Positions 8,592 to 20,764 are shown, numbered from the stretch's first letter. The stretch: DNA of 64,000 nucleotides from Collinsella aerofaciens ATCC 25986 (GCF_010509075.1 NZ_CP048433.1:1054001-1118000); one strand, 5' to 3'. Program-made: numbers and translations. The notes: generated by a model from the letters alone, not told the origin.

Positions 8592-10727
8592 CTAATGGAT
8601 AAGCTTAAAGTCCAAGTGCCCACGCGTGGTATTGACGCGCGAGACCTCGATAATCACGCGCTGCCCCAGCTCGTAACGGGTGCCCGTGTCGGCACCTGTG
8701 AGCGTTAGCGCGTCCTCGTCGAACTCGAACCACTCGTTGCCCAGACTCTTGATCGAAACCAAGCCTTCGACCTGCGTTAGGTCCAAGCGCACAAAGAGGC
8801 CCATGCTGCTAACCCACGAGACGGTTCCGGCATAGCGCTCGCCCAGACGGTCCTCATAGTACTGGGCAATCTTGATCTTTTGCGTCGCATGGCTGGCGGC
8901 ATCTGCCGCGCGCTCGGCATCGCTGCATGCGCGGCAGATCTGCGGCAGAATGCGCGGCAGTGACTCGCGCCCCTTGCCGATCAGGCGCGGCGTACGGACC
9001 AGGGCGTCCTTGCCGCCCAGCTGCTCATAGGCCAACTGCAGCTTGAGTACGCGGTGCACCACCAGATCGGGGTAGCGACGGATGGGACTCGTAAAGTGGC
9101 AGTAGCACGGCGCGGCGAGCGCAAAGTGGCCCTCGTTGCGCGGCTTGTACAGCGCGCGCTGCATGCTGCGCAGAAGCAGCGTGTTAACGAGCGGTGCGTT
9201 GGCCGTACCGGCGGCAGCATCAACTGCAGCCTGCAGCTCATCGGGGCTCCCCAGGGCAATACCGGCAGCACGGCGATCGTCGATGATGCCTAGCTGCGCC
9301 AGCGCAACGGCGGCACCGTGCAGGCTATCGGGGCTCGGATCCTCATGCACGCGATAGCAGGCCTCGATATCACGGTCTGCCAGCCACTCTGCAACGCACT
9401 CGTTGGCGAGCAGCATGGCTTCCTCGATAAGCGACGTGGCACACGAACGTTCACGCGCCACAATCTGCACGGGTACTCCGTCCTCATCCAAGAGAGCGCG
9501 AATCTCGGCCGTGTCAAAATCGACTGAGCCGCGGGCGCGACGAATGCGACGGCGAAGTTCGGCGAGTTCGTTGGCGGCGACAAGGAAATCGCCGAGGTCG
9601 ACGTTGTAGCCGCGGGCGGCCTCCTCGCACGCGAGACCGCGCTCAAGCGCTTCCTCGCGCGAGGCCTCGGCAGCCGCAACATCCTCGGCCGCACCCTCCA
9701 GCACCGAATACTCCACCGCGCCGGCACGTACCAGCAGCGCCTCGGCGCCGTCATAGTCCATACGCACACGCGAGCGAATCACGCTGGGATACGGATCGTA
9801 ATGCCGCACGCGACCCTGCGCATCGAGCTCGATATCGACGGTAAACGCAAGACGGTCCTCGTCAGGGCGAAGCGAGCACAGATCATTGGACAGGCGTTCG
9901 GGCAGCATGGGAAGCACGCGATCGGCCAGATACACCGATGTCGTACGATGACGAGCCTCAAGATCGATATGCCCGTCCCAAGCCACATAGTGTGAAACGT
10001 CGGCGATATGCACACCCAGCCTGTAGCCACCCTCGGGCGTGCGTTCCAACGAAACAGCATCGTCAAAGTCGCGTGCGTCGACCGGGTCGATCGTGATGAC
10101 AAAGCGGTCGCGCAGATCGCGGCGGAGCGGGTCCTTAAGCGCCGCGGACACATCGAGCGAAAGCCCCTCGGCCTCGTCCAGCGCGGCCTCGGGATAGCTA
10201 TCGGTATAGCCGTAACGCGCCATCACATATTGAACGCCCAAATCGGGCGCGTCATCTCCGCCAATGCGGCGTTCGATCGTCACAGCGCCCGATTCCAGGC
10301 GCGTCGGGTAGGTCAAAATGCGCGCGACAACAGCATCACCCGGGTGAACGCCCAGACGATCCGCCGAGGTATCCTCAGGCAGAATGAAGAAGTCAGCCTT
10401 CAGACGCGAATCGAGCGGCTCGATCACACCGAGCGGACCGGCGGTCTGGTACGTACCCACCACGCTTATGGCTGCGCGCTCAACCACGCCTTCGATCACG
10501 GCGCGCCGCTCACCGTGCGGGCTGTTCTTAATGCTCACGGCAACGGTATCGCCATCCATAATCTCGCGCTTGCCGCGGCCCATGACCTTGTAGTCGCCAT
10601 TCTCGGTTATGACATAGGCACTGTGCTCATGGAGCTGCACGCGCCCGGTCAGGCTCGGACGGCGTTCGCTGCGCACCGGCCCGCGCTTATTGCGAGCTCC
10701 ACGCTTATGCTTGTTATTGCGCCCCAT
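8592..10727 (-). CDS. rnr: Ribonuclease R
   Basis: 711 residues. This 3'-5' exoribonuclease degrades structured RNA and works with SmpB-tmRNA on non-stop messages. After a basic N-terminus (KHKRGARNKRG) come cold-shock-like RNA-binding domains (about 25-160). The RNB catalytic domain begins near 200, with the acidic cluster in IDPVDARDFDDAVS (Asp214-Asp223). A C-terminal S1 domain lies at about 630-710. The HFTSPIRRYPDLVVHR signature is present. The ATG at 10727 follows TTAGGAGG. It lies downstream of ftsEX, as in many actinobacteria, but smpB is no longer next to it. Confidence 0.95.
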   Translation of the reverse strand: MGRNNKHKRGARNKRGPVRSERRPSLTGRVQLHEHSAYVITENGDYKVMGRGKREIMDGDTVAVSIKNSPHGERRAVIEGVVERAAISVVGTYQTAGPLGVIEPLDSRLKADFFILPEDTSADRLGVHPGDAVVARILTYPTRLESGAVTIERRIGGDDAPDLGVQYVMARYGYTDSYPEAALDEAEGLSLDVSAALKDPLRRDLRDRFVITIDPVDARDFDDAVSLERTPEGGYRLGVHIADVSHYVAWDGHIDLEARHRTTSVYLADRVLPMLPERLSNDLCSLRPDEDRLAFTVDIELDAQGRVRHYDPYPSVIRSRVRMDYDGAEALLVRAGAVEYSVLEGAAEDVAAAEASREEALERGLACEEAARGYNVDLGDFLVAANELAELRRRIRRARGSVDFDTAEIRALLDEDGVPVQIVARERSCATSLIEEAMLLANECVAEWLADRDIEACYRVHEDPSPDSLHGAAVALAQLGIIDDRRAAGIALGSPDELQAAVDAAAGTANAPLVNTLLLRSMQRALYKPRNEGHFALAAPCYCHFTSPIRRYPDLVVHRVLKLQLAYEQLGGKDALVRTPRLIGKGRESLPRILPQICRACSDAERAADAASHATQKIKIAQYYEDRLGERYAGTVSWVSSMGLFVRLDLTQVEGLVSIKSLGNEWFEFDEDALTLTGADTGTRYELGQRVIIEVSRVNTTRGHLDFKLIH

Positions 10728-10804
10728 GGCGCCTCCTAACTATCGATTGCCGACTCCAAAGAGTCTACCCAAATGATTCGCCATCCTGCCGTCCCCTAGG
10801 GATC

Positions 10805-10839
10805 AAAAAACGGGCCGCCCCATAAGAGACGACCCGTTG
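10805..10839 (-). terminator. Terminator of the ftsE-ftsX operon
   Basis: On the minus strand AACGGG pairs with CCCGTT in an extended imperfect stem, followed by TTTTTT. It lies 24 bp after the ftsX stop. Confidence 0.75.
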
Positions 10840-10862
10840 GAAGGGATGAATTCCAGGCATGC

Positions 10863-11783
10863 CTACACGCGCAGGTAGCGGCGCATGGCGATGGCAGAAC
10901 CAAAGAGACCGATAATCACGCCGACCAGAATCAGCGCAGCATAGGTCACCAGGTAGTACTGCATCGGCAGGGCAAACGACATCCAGCCGATGCTCTCCTG
11001 CAGACGCGGAATCATCAGATTGCGCAGCAGCTCCAGAACGCCGATGGAAAGCAGCGAGCCCAAAATGGCCTGCAGCACGCCCTCGGTGATAAACGGGCCA
11101 CGAATGAAGCCGTTGCTGGCGCCGACCAGACGCATAATCGCAATCTCACGACGACGCGCCGTGATGGACAGGCGAATCGTGTTGTTGATAAAGATGAACG
11201 CGATAAAAGTCAGCAGGCCAACGAGCACCACGGCGGCGATGCGGATGTAGTTGGTCACCTGGAACAGGCGGCTCACTTCCTCCTGGCCGTACAGCACGCT
11301 CGCGTTGACGTCGCCGTCATCCGCGATCTTCTGGAAATCGGCATCCTTCTTGAGCTTCTCTGCCGTGCTCTCGACCTTGGAAGGATCGTCCATCTCAATT
11401 GCAAACGAAGCCGGCAGCGGGTTCTGGCCATCGAGCGCGCTCATGGTGGCGTCGGCGTTGCCCGACATCTTGCTCGTATACTCGGCCAGCGCGTCGTCCT
11501 TGTCCTTATAGGTCACGGACTTGACGTTATTCCACGTCTTAAGTTCGGCCTCAAAAGCCTGAACATCGGCCTGATCGGCGTCATCACTAATGAACGCGTT
11601 GATGACAACCTGATCCTCGACGGTGCCGATCACGGAGTTCAGCATCGCGGAGCCCATGATGAACAGGCCGATGATAAACAGCGAAAGGAAGATCGTGATG
11701 ACGGCGCCGAGCGAGGTAGTCCAGTTACGGAAGAAGTGGCTGATTGCCTCTTTGAAGGAGTAGCCCACGTTAGTTGGTGCCAT
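10863..11783 (-). CDS. ftsX: Cell division ABC permease FtsX
   Basis: 306 residues. FtsX is the membrane partner of FtsE and transmits ATPase activity to peptidoglycan hydrolases outside the cell. One membrane segment lies at about 22-46, then an extracellular domain at about 55-170 (INAFISDDADQADVQAF), then three C-terminal membrane segments (starting AAVVLVGLLTFIAFIFINN) with the FtsX signature REIAIMRLVGAS. The start overlaps the ftsE stop by 14 bases, so the pair is translationally coupled. Confidence 0.94.
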   Translation of the reverse strand: MAPTNVGYSFKEAISHFFRNWTTSLGAVITIFLSLFIIGLFIMGSAMLNSVIGTVEDQVVINAFISDDADQADVQAFEAELKTWNNVKSVTYKDKDDALAEYTSKMSGNADATMSALDGQNPLPASFAIEMDDPSKVESTAEKLKKDADFQKIADDGDVNASVLYGQEEVSRLFQVTNYIRIAAVVLVGLLTFIAFIFINNTIRLSITARRREIAIMRLVGASNGFIRGPFITEGVLQAILGSLLSIGVLELLRNLMIPRLQESIGWMSFALPMQYYLVTYAALILVGVIIGLFGSAIAMRRYLRV

Positions 11784-12990
11784 AGTTGCCGTAACCTCCC
11801 CTCTCCTGGTCGCGGATAACGTGGCCGCCCTCGAGGGCGATCACGCGACGGTGCATGCTATCGACCATCTCGCGGTCGTGCGTGGCGACGATCACGGTGG
11901 TGCCGGTGCGGTTAATACGCTCGAGCAGCTTCATGATGCCCAGCGAGATCGCCGGGTCGAGGTTACCCGTGGGCTCGTCGCAGATCAGCAGCGGCGGGCG
12001 GTTGACCATAGCGCGGGCGACGGCAACGCGCTGCTGCTCGCCACCGGAAAGCTGGTCGGGCAGGGAGTCCATCTGATCGGCCAGACCGACCAGACGCAGC
12101 ACCTCGGGCACCTGGCTGCGAATAACGCCCTTGGGCTTGCCGATGCACTGTAGGGCAAACGCCACGTTTTCGTAGGCGGTTTTTTGCGGCAGAAGCTTAA
12201 AGTCCTGGAACACGGCGCCAATCTGGCGGCGCAGGAACGGAACCTTGCGGTTCTTGATCTTCATGAGGTCCTGACCGGCAACCAGGATGCGACCGCTCGT
12301 CGGCTTGACGTCGCGGTTGAGCGTCGACAGCAGCGTGGTCTTACCCGAGCCGGAGTGACCGACCAGGAAGACGAACTCGCCCGGATAGATCTCGATGTTG
12401 ATGTCGTCGAGTGCAGGCTTGTTGGGCTGTGCCGGATAGATCTTGGTGACATGCTCCATAAGGATGACGGGCTCGACACCGGCCTGCTTGGCCATCTTCT
12501 TGCGGCTGGCCTGCGGATCGATGGGCGCAAACACCGACGTAAAATCGGGGTTGTTGAGCGCGTTATCGAGGCTTGCAACCTCGGCGGCCTGATCGCTCTC
12601 GACCACTGGGGCAGCAGGCTGCGTGGGGTCGGGAATAGCGGCAAAGAGACCGGACTGCGCAGGCTGAGGAGCCGGCGTCGCAGGGGCCATGGGGTCGGGA
12701 ATGCCGGCCATGGTAGGCTGCGGCGTGGCGGCGCCAGCCTGAGGCTGCTCCACGCGAGCGGTCACGGCCTGAACGGGTTCAAAACCCGCCGCGCCGGAAA
12801 GCGCAACATCGCTGGTGGGATTGTAGGCAAAGGGATCGGATGCCGGCTGTGCCTGATCTGCCGGCTGAGCGGGGGCCTGAGCAACAGGCTGGCCCTCTGA
12901 ATCCGGAGTGGCGAAACGACTGCCCTGGACGCCTGCCTGCGTCTTGGGGGCATCATCGCCCGCACCGGAGGTACGGAAGTGGTTACCCAC
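11770..12990 (-). CDS. ftsE: Cell division ATPase FtsE with a long N-terminal extension
   Basis: 406 residues, where FtsE is usually about 220-230. The C-terminal ABC domain (from about 174) is canonical: Walker A GHSGSGKTT near 211, signature LSGGEQQRVAVARA, Walker B LLICDEPTGNLDP and the ATHDREMVD switch. The first 170 residues are Ala/Pro/Gln-rich with repeats such as GIPDP and AAIPDP, and look disordered. The GTG start at 12990 follows AAGGAG at five bases, so the extension appears to be translated; an internal start cannot be excluded. FtsE drives FtsX in septal cell-wall remodelling. Confidence 0.92.
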   Translation of the reverse strand: MGNHFRTSGAGDDAPKTQAGVQGSRFATPDSEGQPVAQAPAQPADQAQPASDPFAYNPTSDVALSGAAGFEPVQAVTARVEQPQAGAATPQPTMAGIPDPMAPATPAPQPAQSGLFAAIPDPTQPAAPVVESDQAAEVASLDNALNNPDFTSVFAPIDPQASRKKMAKQAGVEPVILMEHVTKIYPAQPNKPALDDINIEIYPGEFVFLVGHSGSGKTTLLSTLNRDVKPTSGRILVAGQDLMKIKNRKVPFLRRQIGAVFQDFKLLPQKTAYENVAFALQCIGKPKGVIRSQVPEVLRLVGLADQMDSLPDQLSGGEQQRVAVARAMVNRPPLLICDEPTGNLDPAISLGIMKLLERINRTGTTVIVATHDREMVDSMHRRVIALEGGHVIRDQERGGYGNYGTN

Positions 12991-13094
12991 TGGTGCTCCT
13001 TATCGTCGTGCGTTTAAACTACATGAGCGCTTTGTATTTTAGCAGCATTAGCTTTGCTGCACATAAGAAGCATGGCGTGCTTAGGAATCCCGTC

Positions 13095-13217
13095 GGCCGG
13101 GCACAGGGTTACTCTCCAAATCGTCCTCGGACATGTCGGAGCCCCCGCTGCGCGCTTCGCGCGGCAGGGGCTCCTCCGTCCTGCGGAAAAATTTGGAGAG
13201 TAACCCTGTGCCCGGCC
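13095..13217. repeat. 123-bp palindromic element with perfect 27-bp inverted ends
   Basis: The ends 13095-13121 and 13191-13217 are perfect inverted repeats of 27 bp, starting GGCCGGGCACAGGGTTACTC. Inside lies a second nested hairpin (GGAGCCCC against GGGGCTCC at about 13137-13172). It contains no ORF. The form suggests a miniature inverted-repeat element or a very stable RNA hairpin. It lies in the 503-bp gap 12991-13493, which otherwise holds only the next two entries. Confidence 0.75.
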
Positions 13218-13346
13218 TGCGATAACTAAGGGGTCGCTGCGTTTATCTTGGGGTGCTGCATATACAAAGCTGGAAGGGTCTGAATTGCGCTTTGTCGATA
13301 TATGCCCTTTTCCCTGATGGGACCGTGCTTGAGGGGCGTCTTCATG

Positions 13347-13412
13347 AGTTGCGGTGAAATAGGAACTGTTGAGCCTTTAAGCTGGCAAAACAGTCCTTAT
13401 TTCACCGCAACT
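13347..13412. repeat. REP-like palindrome AGTTGCGGTGAAATA (copy 1 of 3)
   Basis: A 66-bp inverted repeat beginning AGTTGCGGTGAAATAGGAAC and ending in its near complement TTATTTCACCGCAACT. Other copies are at 53481-53547 and 56266-56332. It lies downstream of the transketolase genes. Confidence 0.85.
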
Positions 13413-13416
13413 GAAA

Positions 13417-13445
13417 CAGGGGCGCTCTCCAAGAGAGCGCCCCTG
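13417..13445 (-). terminator. Terminator of the transketolase operon
   Basis: CAGGGGCGCTCT and AGAGCGCCCCTG form a perfect 12-bp stem with a 5-base loop, 48 bp after the stop of the downstream transketolase gene. It is followed on the minus strand by TTTC. Confidence 0.75.
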
Positions 13446-13493
13446 CCGGGTTTCCATAGTTCTGGCGAAGCAGTCCTTGAGATCCTCCTTGCC

Positions 13494-14435
13494 TTAGGCC
13501 AAGAACTCCTTAGTGGTCGCCACGATGTTGGCGGCGTCCAGGCCATACTTGTGCAAGAGCTCGGCACCCGGGCCAGACTCACCGAAGGTGTCGTTGACAC
13601 CGATCTTCTTGAGCGGCGTCGGGCACTGCTCGCACAGGACGTCGGCAACGGCGCTGCCCAGGCCACCGATCACAGAATGCTCCTCGACGGTCACGACGTG
13701 GCCGGTCTTGGTGGCGCTCTTGACGATCAGGTCGGCATCGATGGGCTTGATGGTGTGCATGTTGATGACCTCGGCGTCGATGCCCTCGGCAGCGAGCTGC
13801 TCGGCGGCCTCGAGGGCCTCGCCGACCATCAAGCCGCAGGCGATGATGGTCACGTCGGCGCCCTCGCGCATGACAATGCCCTTACCCAACTCGAACTTGT
13901 AGGTCTCGGGATCGTTGATAACCGGCGAGGCCAGACGGGCAAAGCGCATGTACACGGGGCCGTCGCACTCGTAGGCGGCGCGCGTCACGGCGCGGGCCTC
14001 GACGTCGTCAGCGGGAACAATCACGGTCATGCCAGGGATGACGCGCATCAGGGCGATATCCTCGCAGCACTGGTGCGTGGCGCCATCCTCGCCCACCGAG
14101 ATACCGGCGTGCGTGGCACCGATCTTAACGTTGAGGTGCGGGTAGCCGATGGAGTTACGAACCTGCTCAAAGGCGCGACCGGCAGCGAACATGGCAAAGG
14201 TACTCGCGAAGGCAACACGACCGGTGGTCGCGATACCGGCGGCGACGCCCATCAGGTTGCTCTCGGCGATGCCCACATCGAAGAAGCGGTCGGGGCAGGC
14301 TGCCTTGAACTTGCCGGTCTGCGTGGCGGCAGCCAGGTCGGCGTCGAGGACCACAAAGTCATCGTGCTCGTTGGCGAGCTCGACGAGGGCCTCGCCGTAG
14401 CTTACGCGCGTGGCGATTTTCTTGACGTCTGCCAT
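13494..14435 (-). CDS. Transketolase, C-terminal subunit
   Basis: 313 residues, covering the pyrimidine-binding and C-terminal domains of transketolase. The motifs DADLAAATQTGKF, FFDVGIAESNLMGVAAGIA, GVGEDGATHQ-like SVGEDGATHQ and VTVEEHSVIGGLGSAV are typical. Together with the gene 1 bp upstream it makes a split transketolase, as in many anaerobes and archaea, moving two-carbon units between sugar phosphates with thiamine diphosphate. The ATG at 14435 is preferred over the open frame to 14492, which overlaps the partner gene. Confidence 0.93.
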   Translation of the reverse strand: MADVKKIATRVSYGEALVELANEHDDFVVLDADLAAATQTGKFKAACPDRFFDVGIAESNLMGVAAGIATTGRVAFASTFAMFAAGRAFEQVRNSIGYPHLNVKIGATHAGISVGEDGATHQCCEDIALMRVIPGMTVIVPADDVEARAVTRAAYECDGPVYMRFARLASPVINDPETYKFELGKGIVMREGADVTIIACGLMVGEALEAAEQLAAEGIDAEVINMHTIKPIDADLIVKSATKTGHVVTVEEHSVIGGLGSAVADVLCEQCPTPLKKIGVNDTFGESGPGAELLHKYGLDAANIVATTKEFLA

Positions 14436-14436
14436 C

Positions 14437-15267
14437 CTAGAGCTCCTCTCCGGCGGCCGTGAGCTCTGCCATGGCCTGCTCAAACTGTTCATCGTTGGGG
14501 GCCTTACCGTGCCAACCCACCTGGTTCTCCATAAAGGAGACGCCCTTGCCCTTCATAGTCTCGGCGATAATGGCGGTCGGCTGCCCCTTGGTGGCGCGAG
14601 CCTCGGCAAAGGCGGCGCGGATCTGGTCGAAGTCGTTGCCGTCGGCGAGCTCCACCACGTGGAACTTAAAGGCGCGGAACTTGTCGGCGAGCGGCATGGG
14701 GTCGTTGACCTCCTCGACGGGGCCGTCGATCTGCAGGCCGTTGTGGTCGACGATCACGCAGAGGTTATCGAGCTGCTGGTTGCCGGCAAACATGGCTGCC
14801 TCCCAGACCTGGCCCTCCTCGCTCTCGCCATCACCCAGCAGGGCGTACGTGCGGTAAGTATCGCCCCAGTGCTTGGCGGCAACCGCCATGCCCACGGCGG
14901 CGGAGATGCCCTGGCCGAGCGAGCCGGTGGACATGTCGACGCCCGGGGTGTCGTTCATGTTGGGATGACCCTGCAGGTGGCTGCCGATATGGCGCAGCGT
15001 CTCGAGATCCTCCTTGGGGAAGAACCCACGCTCGGCGAGCACGGCGTACAGGCCCGGAGCGCAATGGCCCTTGGAGAGCACAAAACGGTCGCGATCGGCC
15101 TTGCGGGGATCGGCCGGGTCGACGTTCATTTCCTCAAAGTACAGATAGGTCATGATGTCGGCAGCGCCGAGCGAACCGCCCGGATGGCCGGACTTGGCAG
15201 CGTGCACGCCGGTGACGATGCCCTTCCTTACCTCGTTGGCAACCTTTTTGAGCTCTTCGTCGCTCAT
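14437..15267 (-). CDS. Transketolase, N-terminal subunit
   Basis: 276 residues, covering the thiamine-diphosphate-binding domain. Residues 26-33 are SGHPGGSL, followed by LSKGHCAPGLYAVL and the diphosphate-binding GDGESEEGQVWEAAMFA. It begins with an ATG preceded by AAAGGAAGG and ends 1 bp before the C-terminal subunit, so the two are made in equal amounts. The pair acts in the non-oxidative pentose phosphate pathway. Confidence 0.94.
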   Translation of the reverse strand: MSDEELKKVANEVRKGIVTGVHAAKSGHPGGSLGAADIMTYLYFEEMNVDPADPRKADRDRFVLSKGHCAPGLYAVLAERGFFPKEDLETLRHIGSHLQGHPNMNDTPGVDMSTGSLGQGISAAVGMAVAAKHWGDTYRTYALLGDGESEEGQVWEAAMFAGNQQLDNLCVIVDHNGLQIDGPVEEVNDPMPLADKFRAFKFHVVELADGNDFDQIRAAFAEARATKGQPTAIIAETMKGKGVSFMENQVGWHGKAPNDEQFEQAMAELTAAGEEL

Positions 15268-15474
15268 TGTGCCTTCCTTTCATCCTCATTAGACAAAATG
15301 CGCACGGCACCGAAGGTAATCCCAACACAGCCGCAATGCACGTACGTCATTCATTATGCTGGAAACTGATGGCTTTACCAGAGTTTTTATCATTATTTGA
15401 ACAATTTAGCAGGCAGAACCGCTGATGAAACGGTTTATCAATGTGAACGTCTTTTGGATGGAACGCGGTCGACC

Positions 15475-16365
15475 CTACGCGCTAATGTCCTTGAATCCCT
15501 CACCGAAGGCTTCCGTAACGTCAGCGACCGTCACAATGGCGTGAGGATCGCGCTCGCGCACGATCGTCTTGAGGGTATTGAGCTCTCGACGGCTCACGAT
15601 GACCATAATCACCGGCTTCTCGGCACCCGAATACATGCCAGTCGCCTTAAACTTGGTACAACCACGACCCAGGCCATACATGATATCGGCAGCGATATCA
15701 GGGAACTTGTCCGAGATGATGAGTACCATACGGCGTTTGTTGCCGCCATCGACCACGGCATCGATCACGTAGCCGCTAATGACCATCGAAAGGCCTGCAT
15801 ATAGTGCGTTTTCGATTGAAAAGACCGGAGCCGACAGCGCACACACGGCAACGTCGATTGCCATGACGGTCGAGCCCACCGGCAGCGAGGTGTTACGCGA
15901 AATGATTTGGCCAATCGTGTCCGAGCCGCCGGTGTTGGCGCCGGCGCGCAACACCATGCCGTAACCGATGCCCGTAATAATGCCGCCCCACATAGCGGGA
16001 AGCATCAGGTCCGCATCCGCCAGAGGTGCTACAAACGGGGCGAACAGATCGGTAAAGAAGCCCAGCAGCACAAAGCCCGTCGCGGTCTGCACCACGTAGA
16101 ACATGCCGCCCTCGCGCATAACGACCAGCAGCAGCAAGGCGTTCATCACGATGGTCTGGATACCGACGGGGAGCGACACGCCTCGCGCCGCGCCGACCGC
16201 CTGGATAATGGTGGCAAGGCCCGTAACGCCACCGGCGGCAAGACCGTTGGGAATCAAAAACAGGTCGGTCGCGATGGCGGCCAAGGCACACCCCAACATG
16301 ATCTGGGGCAGGTCGTGAAAGAAGTTCATCGAAAGAATGCGCTTGATGTCCAGACGATATGCCAT
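15475..16365 (-). CDS. YitT family membrane protein (DUF161/DUF2179)
   Basis: 296 residues. The N-terminal two thirds hold five or six membrane segments (FLIPNGLAAGGVTGLATII is typical of YitT), and the C-terminal 80 residues form the soluble DUF2179 domain with VIMVIVSRRELNTLKTIV. Family members are common in Firmicutes and Actinobacteria; their substrate is unknown. The ATG at 16365 has GGGAGG just upstream. A terminator-like hairpin ends right before this SD, so expression may be attenuated. The 207 bp downstream of its stop, up to the transketolase start, hold no gene. Confidence 0.85.
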   Translation of the reverse strand: MAYRLDIKRILSMNFFHDLPQIMLGCALAAIATDLFLIPNGLAAGGVTGLATIIQAVGAARGVSLPVGIQTIVMNALLLLVVMREGGMFYVVQTATGFVLLGFFTDLFAPFVAPLADADLMLPAMWGGIITGIGYGMVLRAGANTGGSDTIGQIISRNTSLPVGSTVMAIDVAVCALSAPVFSIENALYAGLSMVISGYVIDAVVDGGNKRRMVLIISDKFPDIAADIMYGLGRGCTKFKATGMYSGAEKPVIMVIVSRRELNTLKTIVRERDPHAIVTVADVTEAFGEGFKDISA

Positions 16366-16377
16366 GCTGCCTCCCTC

Positions 16378-16405
16378 AAAAAAGCGCACCCAAACGGATG
16401 CGCTT
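16378..16405 (-). terminator. Terminator-like hairpin directly before yitT
   Basis: On the minus strand AAGCGCATCC GTTT GGGTGCGCTT is followed by TTTT and then, without a gap, by the SD of the YitT gene. It either ends read-through from prfB or acts as an attenuator. A possible -10 (TAGAAT, minus) lies upstream at 16426-16431. Confidence 0.65.
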
Positions 16406-16480
16406 CGAACTTCTTGCTGTATTCGATTCTACCGATTCGCCGAGCAAAAACCACCCCTGCGCAGGGTTTGCTCTGGATAC

Positions 16481-16505
16481 AAAACCACCCTGCTCGGAGG
16501 GTTTT
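16481..16505 (-). terminator. Probable terminator of prfB
   Basis: AAAACCACCC and GGAGGGTTTT form an imperfect stem with a 5-base loop, 27 bp after the prfB stop. On the minus strand a TTTTGT tail follows. Confidence 0.6.
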
Positions 16506-16532
16506 AATCCATTTCCACATAAACCGGGCGGT

Positions 16533-17680
16533 TTATGCAGACGGGGTCTCCGCATCAGCGTTGCCGGTAGCCCAGCGATGGTAGCCAATAACAAACGGGT
16601 CCAGGTCGCCATCGTCAAGAACGGCCTCGACATTGCTGGTCTCCACGCCCGAGCGCAGATCCTTGACCATCTGATACGGGTAGAGCACGTAGCTGCGAAT
16701 CTGGTTGCCAAAACCGATCGTGGTCTTGGGTCCGCGAATCTCATCGAGCGCCTCGGCGCGCTTCTCGAGCTCAATCTCGTACAGGCGAGCCTTGAGGATC
16801 TGCATGCACGCGGCCTTGTTCTGAATCTGGCTGCGCTCGTTTTGGCAGGTAACCACAATGCCGCTGGGGAAATGCGTCACGCGCACGGCGGAGTCGGTGG
16901 TGTTGACGCCCTGACCGCCCGGGCCGCTCGCGTGGTACACGTCCACGCGGATGTCATCGGGACTGATCTCGATGTCGATATCATCGGGTAGCACGGGGAT
17001 GACCTCGACGCCGGCAAACGTGGTCTGGCGGCGCCTCTTGTCGTCGGTGGGGCTAATGCGCACCAAGCGGTGGACGCCGGCTTCGGCGCGCAGCATGCCA
17101 AATGCGTCCTTGCCCTCGACGGTAAAGGTCGCGCGGTCGATGCCGATGACCTCGGCCGCGGGACAGTCGTTGATGGTGACCTTCCAGCCGCGACGCTGGC
17201 AGTACTTCATGTACATCTTAAAGAGCATGAAGGTCCAGTCCTGCGCCTCCAGACCACCCTGTCCGGGCTTGATGGTCACAATGGCATCGCCGTGATCGAA
17301 CTCACCGGTAAACCAGCTCGAAAGCTCAAGCTCATCGATGGCACGGGCCAGGCGCTCAGCCGTGGCTGCAGCCTCCTCGCGAAGGGCGGCGGCGTCGGGG
17401 TCATCCCCCATCTCCTCGGCAAGCTCCAGCGCGGCGCGGGCATCGGAAAGCTCGCCGCGCGCGGTGTCCACGGCAGCGATATCTTCCTTGGTGCGCGCAA
17501 TCTCCTCCATGGTGGCACGGGCGGCGTCGGCGTCATCCCAAAAGCCAGGGGCAACACTTTTGGCCTCGAGCTCGGACACGCGGGTACGCTTCTCGTCCAG
17601 GTGGAGATATGACTCGACCTCACCGAGCCGGTCCGCAAACGCGTCCAGCTCGGCGGGCGTTACCTCTAAAGCCTCAGCCA

Positions 17681-17681
<1 letters not shown>
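16533..17681 (-). CDS. prfB: Peptide chain release factor 2
   Basis: 382 residues. RF2 reads UGA and UAA stop codons and releases the peptide through the GGQ loop, seen here as SGPGGQGVNTT (residues 253-261). The frame is open from its ATG, so the programmed +1 frameshift used for autoregulation in E. coli is absent. The stop-codon tripeptide, normally Ser-Pro-Phe, reads Ser-Pro-Thr at 210-212 (codons at 17046-17054); the RRRQTTFAGVEV context that follows is normal for actinobacterial RF2. The ATG shares a base with the secA stop (TAATG), implying coupling. Confidence 0.95.
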
Positions 17682-20488
<2,807 letters not shown>

Positions 20489-20623
20489 GTGGTTTTCCTT
20501 TTTGGCCATCGCCCACGCCGTGCAGCTGCGGGCGAGTTAAACACAGATGATTGTACTTTAGCCAAACAAGGCGCGGCCTATACGGTCGACCTCGACCGCC
20601 ACGTAATAACTACGACCCGACCG

Positions 20624-20663
20624 ACCTGCCAAAAAAGGGACTGGTTTATTTTGGCAGGTTTTA
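20624..20663. repeat. Palindromic intergenic repeat, CCTGCCAAAA family (copy 2)
   Basis: CCTGCCAAAA, then GGGACTGGTTTA, then TTTTGGCAGGTTTTA, matching the copy at 8432-8475 in arms and centre. It lies in the 347-bp gap between secA and rpmE (20489-20835), which otherwise holds the palindrome and terminator listed next and no gene. Confidence 0.65.
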
Positions 20664-20688
20664 TCTGGGAAAACGCCGTCACTCTGCC

Positions 20689-20758
20689 ATTTGGTGCAAA
20701 CCAACCCGTCCCCTTCGCACCAATCTGGTGCAATGGGAACGGGTTAGCCTGCACCAAT
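20689..20758. repeat. 70-bp nested palindrome with TTGGTGCA ends
   Basis: Outer arms ATTTGGTGCA and TGCACCAAT enclose AACCCGT and ACGGGTT, and a central TTCGCACCA / TGGTGCAA. The whole can fold into one long imperfect hairpin. No second copy was seen in the window. Confidence 0.6.
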
Positions 20759-20764
20759 AAAAAG

